Shown piece by piece: positions 62,136 to 64,000 of a stretch of 64,000 nt of DNA (position 1 is its first letter; each line of letters starts with the position of its first letter). Source of the stretch: Bacillus nitratireducens (lineage in GTDB: Bacteria; Bacillota; Bacilli; Bacillales; Bacillaceae_G); contig NZ_MAOC01000022.1 of assembly GCF_001884135.1 (NCBI RefSeq), forward strand, positions 62,001 through 126,000, in the 5' to 3' direction. Both the position numbers and the translations under genes were made by a program. The notes beneath the pieces were generated by a model. The model was given only the letters and a program-made list of their open reading frames with translations. It was not told the origin of the DNA and did not search any database.

Positions 62136-63333
62136 ATGGAGGTAAAGTCGATGATACGTATTTTGGCAATTGTAGCTTTTTTTGTCGGGCTAGATTCATT
62201 ACTTGTGGCACCTTTATTACCAGCTATTACAGAAACAATCAGTATGCCTGATGGGAGTGGAGGACTTTTAATTACTATTTATGCGCTTTGTTATGGAATA
62301 ACGGCACCTTTATTCGGCCCCAATGTCTGATAGAGTTGGAAGGAAACGTATGATCATAATGGGGTTTGTTATCTTCTCCATTTCTACATTTTGTACAGGA
62401 ATAGCTAAGAATTTTGAAATACTTTTATTATTTCGTGGTCTAACAGGTTTAGTCGGTGCAATGATTATGCCAAGTATATTTGCATTAGTAGGAGATAAAG
62501 TTACATATGAGTCAAGGGGAAATGCAATGGGAACGATTATGGGAGCAATGGTAGGTTCGACAGTCATCGGAGTACCCATAGGCGCATTTTTATCTGAAGT
62601 AGGAAATTGGCAGTGGACATTTTATTGTATAGGACTATTAACTTTATTTATTACATTACTAGTTAATCAGCTATTAGAAAACGAAAAACCGAGAGATGAG
62701 GTGCGTGTTTCTATAACGAAGACGTTGATTGCATCGTTAAAAATGGTTTTAGTAAATGTATCAATTTTATTTGCATTATTAGCAACGTTCCTATGGACAA
62801 TTGGATTACACGGAATGTTTTCATACATAGGTGTTTATTATGGAAGTAACTTTGGACTTTCTGTTGGCGAGATAGGGATGGTCATCTTTCTGGCAGGAAT
62901 TGGTAGTTTAGCTGGGAATATTTTTGGTGGAAAGTTAGCTGATAAAGTAGGAAAGAGGAATGTTGTTTCCATTGCCAGTATTTTAGCCTCAATTAGTGTA
63001 ATGATATTCTCGCTTTCTATAGAAAATCTAGCAATTGCAATTACTGTACATATAATTTGGAGTTTATTTATTGGATTTGGTCAAGCATCATTAACGGCTT
63101 TAATTTCAGAATTAAAACCAGCTGTGCGAGGGACTGTGATGGCATTAAATAGTTCTGCCATGTATATTGGAATGACCATTGCTTCTGGAGCAGCTTCACT
63201 TGCAGTAAGTAATGGATTGTCGTTTTCTTCTTTAGGAATTATGTGTGCAATTGCTAGTTTACTAGTTCTTCCAATCGTATATGCTTTAGTTAAAGAAAAG
63301 GAAACGTCTAATAAAAAGAAAATGACTATATAA
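62136..63333 (+). pseudogene. MFS transporter with a one-base frameshift
   Basis: A DHA1-type transporter of about 398 codons in two frames. The first piece (62136 or, better placed after GGAGGT, ATG 62151) encodes MIRILAIVAFFVGLDSLLVA through CYGITAPLFGP; then GGCCCC at 62316-62321 shifts the frame and N-V-stop follows. The rest begins MSDRVGRKRMIIMG at 62323, in a frame where loop motif G-x-x-x-D-R-x-G-R-K is complete (FGPMSDRVGRKR). Dropping one C from the CCCC run at 62318-62321 joins them. MarR-regulated by position. Confidence 0.87.
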
Positions 63334-63350
63334 GTTAACTACTATCTCTA

Positions 63351-64000
63351 TTATATTTTTGTCTTTTTTAATAATGTAAGAAACGATTGTAAAACGGGTG
63401 AAATCCATCTAGATTTATGATAGATTACATGGCTTTGAATAACTGTTGGAGTTTCGATAGGCTGATAACAGAGTTGCTCTTTTTGACAACTTTCTTGTAC
63501 AACGATGTAAGGAAGAATTGAAATTCCTAACTCACACATCACGGATTGTTTAATGACTTCAACATTGGAGGTTTCAAATGTTTTAGCTGGAATAGTCCCG
63601 CTTTGACGTAAAAAACGATCTACCATCGGTCTATAGCCGCAGCTTTGTTCTGTAAAGATAAACTGGGTATCCTTTAATAAACAAAATGGATTAGAGTGTG
63701 TTGAGTAATGAGTAGGTAAAATCCATCCAAATGTTTCATTACAAAAAGTACGCGTAATAAAATCATTATGTTCCATACTTTCTCCAATTATGAAAATAAC
63801 ATCTGTTTCTCCTTCACGCAGCTTATTCATTGCTTGTTCGTTTGTAGTTGTTTCCAATACGATATTTACTTTCGGATTTTCCTGTTTGTAAGTACGTAAT
63901 AATTGTGGTAAACGATACACTGCTAATGACTCGTTAGAGGTAATTGTTAATGTTCCCTCTAAATTATCATTATTTTGAGGGATTTCTTGCGCTTTTTCAT
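63351..64000 (-). CDS. LysR-family regulator, C-terminal part (5' end outside window)
   Basis: Only the effector-binding domain is present; the frame is open to base 64000 and continues beyond. DNLEGTLTITSNESLAVYRL PQLLRTYKQENPKVNIVLET opens the domain, followed by VIFIIGESMEHNDFITR and VEVIKQSVMCELGISILPYIVV. The helix-turn-helix lies outside. It is convergent with the MFS gene and stops 17 bases after its end. Confidence 0.9.
   Translation of the reverse strand, partial: EKAQEIPQNNDNLEGTLTITSNESLAVYRLPQLLRTYKQENPKVNIVLETTTNEQAMNKLREGETDVIFIIGESMEHNDFITRTFCNETFGWILPTHYSTHSNPFCLLKDTQFIFTEQSCGYRPMVDRFLRQSGTIPAKTFETSNVEVIKQSVMCELGISILPYIVVQESCQKEQLCYQPIETPTVIQSHVIYHKSRWISPVLQSFLTLLKKTKI

Noticed and set aside
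1-64000. CRISPR array or tRNA/rRNA genes
   Set aside because: No regularly spaced repeats; no cloverleaf CCA-ended sequences or rRNA motifs were recognised by reading.

Overview
The window is a stretch of low-GC Firmicute chromosome. Its gene content points firmly to the Bacillus cereus group: the end of a bacillibactin (dhb) synthetase operon with MbtH, exporter and phosphopantetheinyl transferase genes, a GerA-type spore germinant receptor, a Spo0E-like phosphatase, several Bce/YdcZ/DUF2441/DUF3891-type genes, and at least one clear bcr1-like repeat flanked by TTTAT, a B. cereus-group hallmark. The species cannot be fixed from this sequence alone. Most annotated starts have good Shine-Dalgarno sequences, including several TTG and GTG starts.

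Layout. 1-7042: 3' end of dhbF (threonine module plus thioesterase), MbtH-like protein, 14-TM exporter, Sfp-type PPTase and a small protein that resembles chorismate-lyase-fold proteins. 7080-13241: HU protein, DUF3891, DinB, an alanine/glycine symporter under a tandem glycine riboswitch, a membrane-anchored unknown, a nucleotidyltransferase and a YdbC-like protein. 13428-16704: RluF and a threonyl-tRNA synthetase controlled by two almost identical T-box leaders. 16869-24012: small regulator/DUF2975 pair, a Bce-type ABC transporter without its own two-component system but with a BceR-like box, an MFS exporter, and an OppB/OppC permease pair without ATPase or binding protein. 24015-31802: pyruvate-oxidase-like enzyme, ZIP transporter, MBL hydrolase, nucleoside hydrolase, DUF2441, DUF2798, and a YdcZ-Crp-YdcZ cluster.

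31803-33970 is a decayed region: an alpha/beta-hydrolase remnant, a GNAT gene broken by deletion, frameshift and a bcr1-like insertion with a 5-bp target duplication, a DinB gene, and a noncoding tract with nested inverted repeats. 34021-42417: ECF sigma/anti-sigma module, MarR plus LCM-type methyltransferase with large operator-like palindromes, a tiny membrane protein, GNAT, MBL, and a TetR/MMPL pair. 42504-46373: ger operon whose C subunit is interrupted by an in-frame TGA. 46556-55617: acetyltransferases (one fused to pentapeptide repeats), a DUF2935 remnant, a second bcr1-like element, DMT exporter with divergent XRE-cupin regulator, ArsR-like regulator with a His-rich unknown, Spo0E-like phosphatase, hydrolase, protoporphyrinogen oxidase. 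55848-64000: GNAT, YdjO, cold-shock protein, CPBP protease with a P-loop kinase-like protein, arginase-family protein, HAD phosphatase, DUF6241 protein, a MarR regulator with three operator-like palindromes controlling an MFS gene that carries a one-base frameshift, and the 3' end of a LysR regulator.

Many genes are small local switches: a regulator next to a transporter or enzyme, with a palindrome between them. The most informative sequence-level observations are the bcr1-like insertion in the GNAT gene, the BceR-type box, the tandem T-boxes and 22-bp repeat around thrS, the interrupted gerC-like and MFS genes, and the GNAT-pentapeptide fusion. I see no prophage, CRISPR array, rRNA, tRNA or intact insertion sequence.
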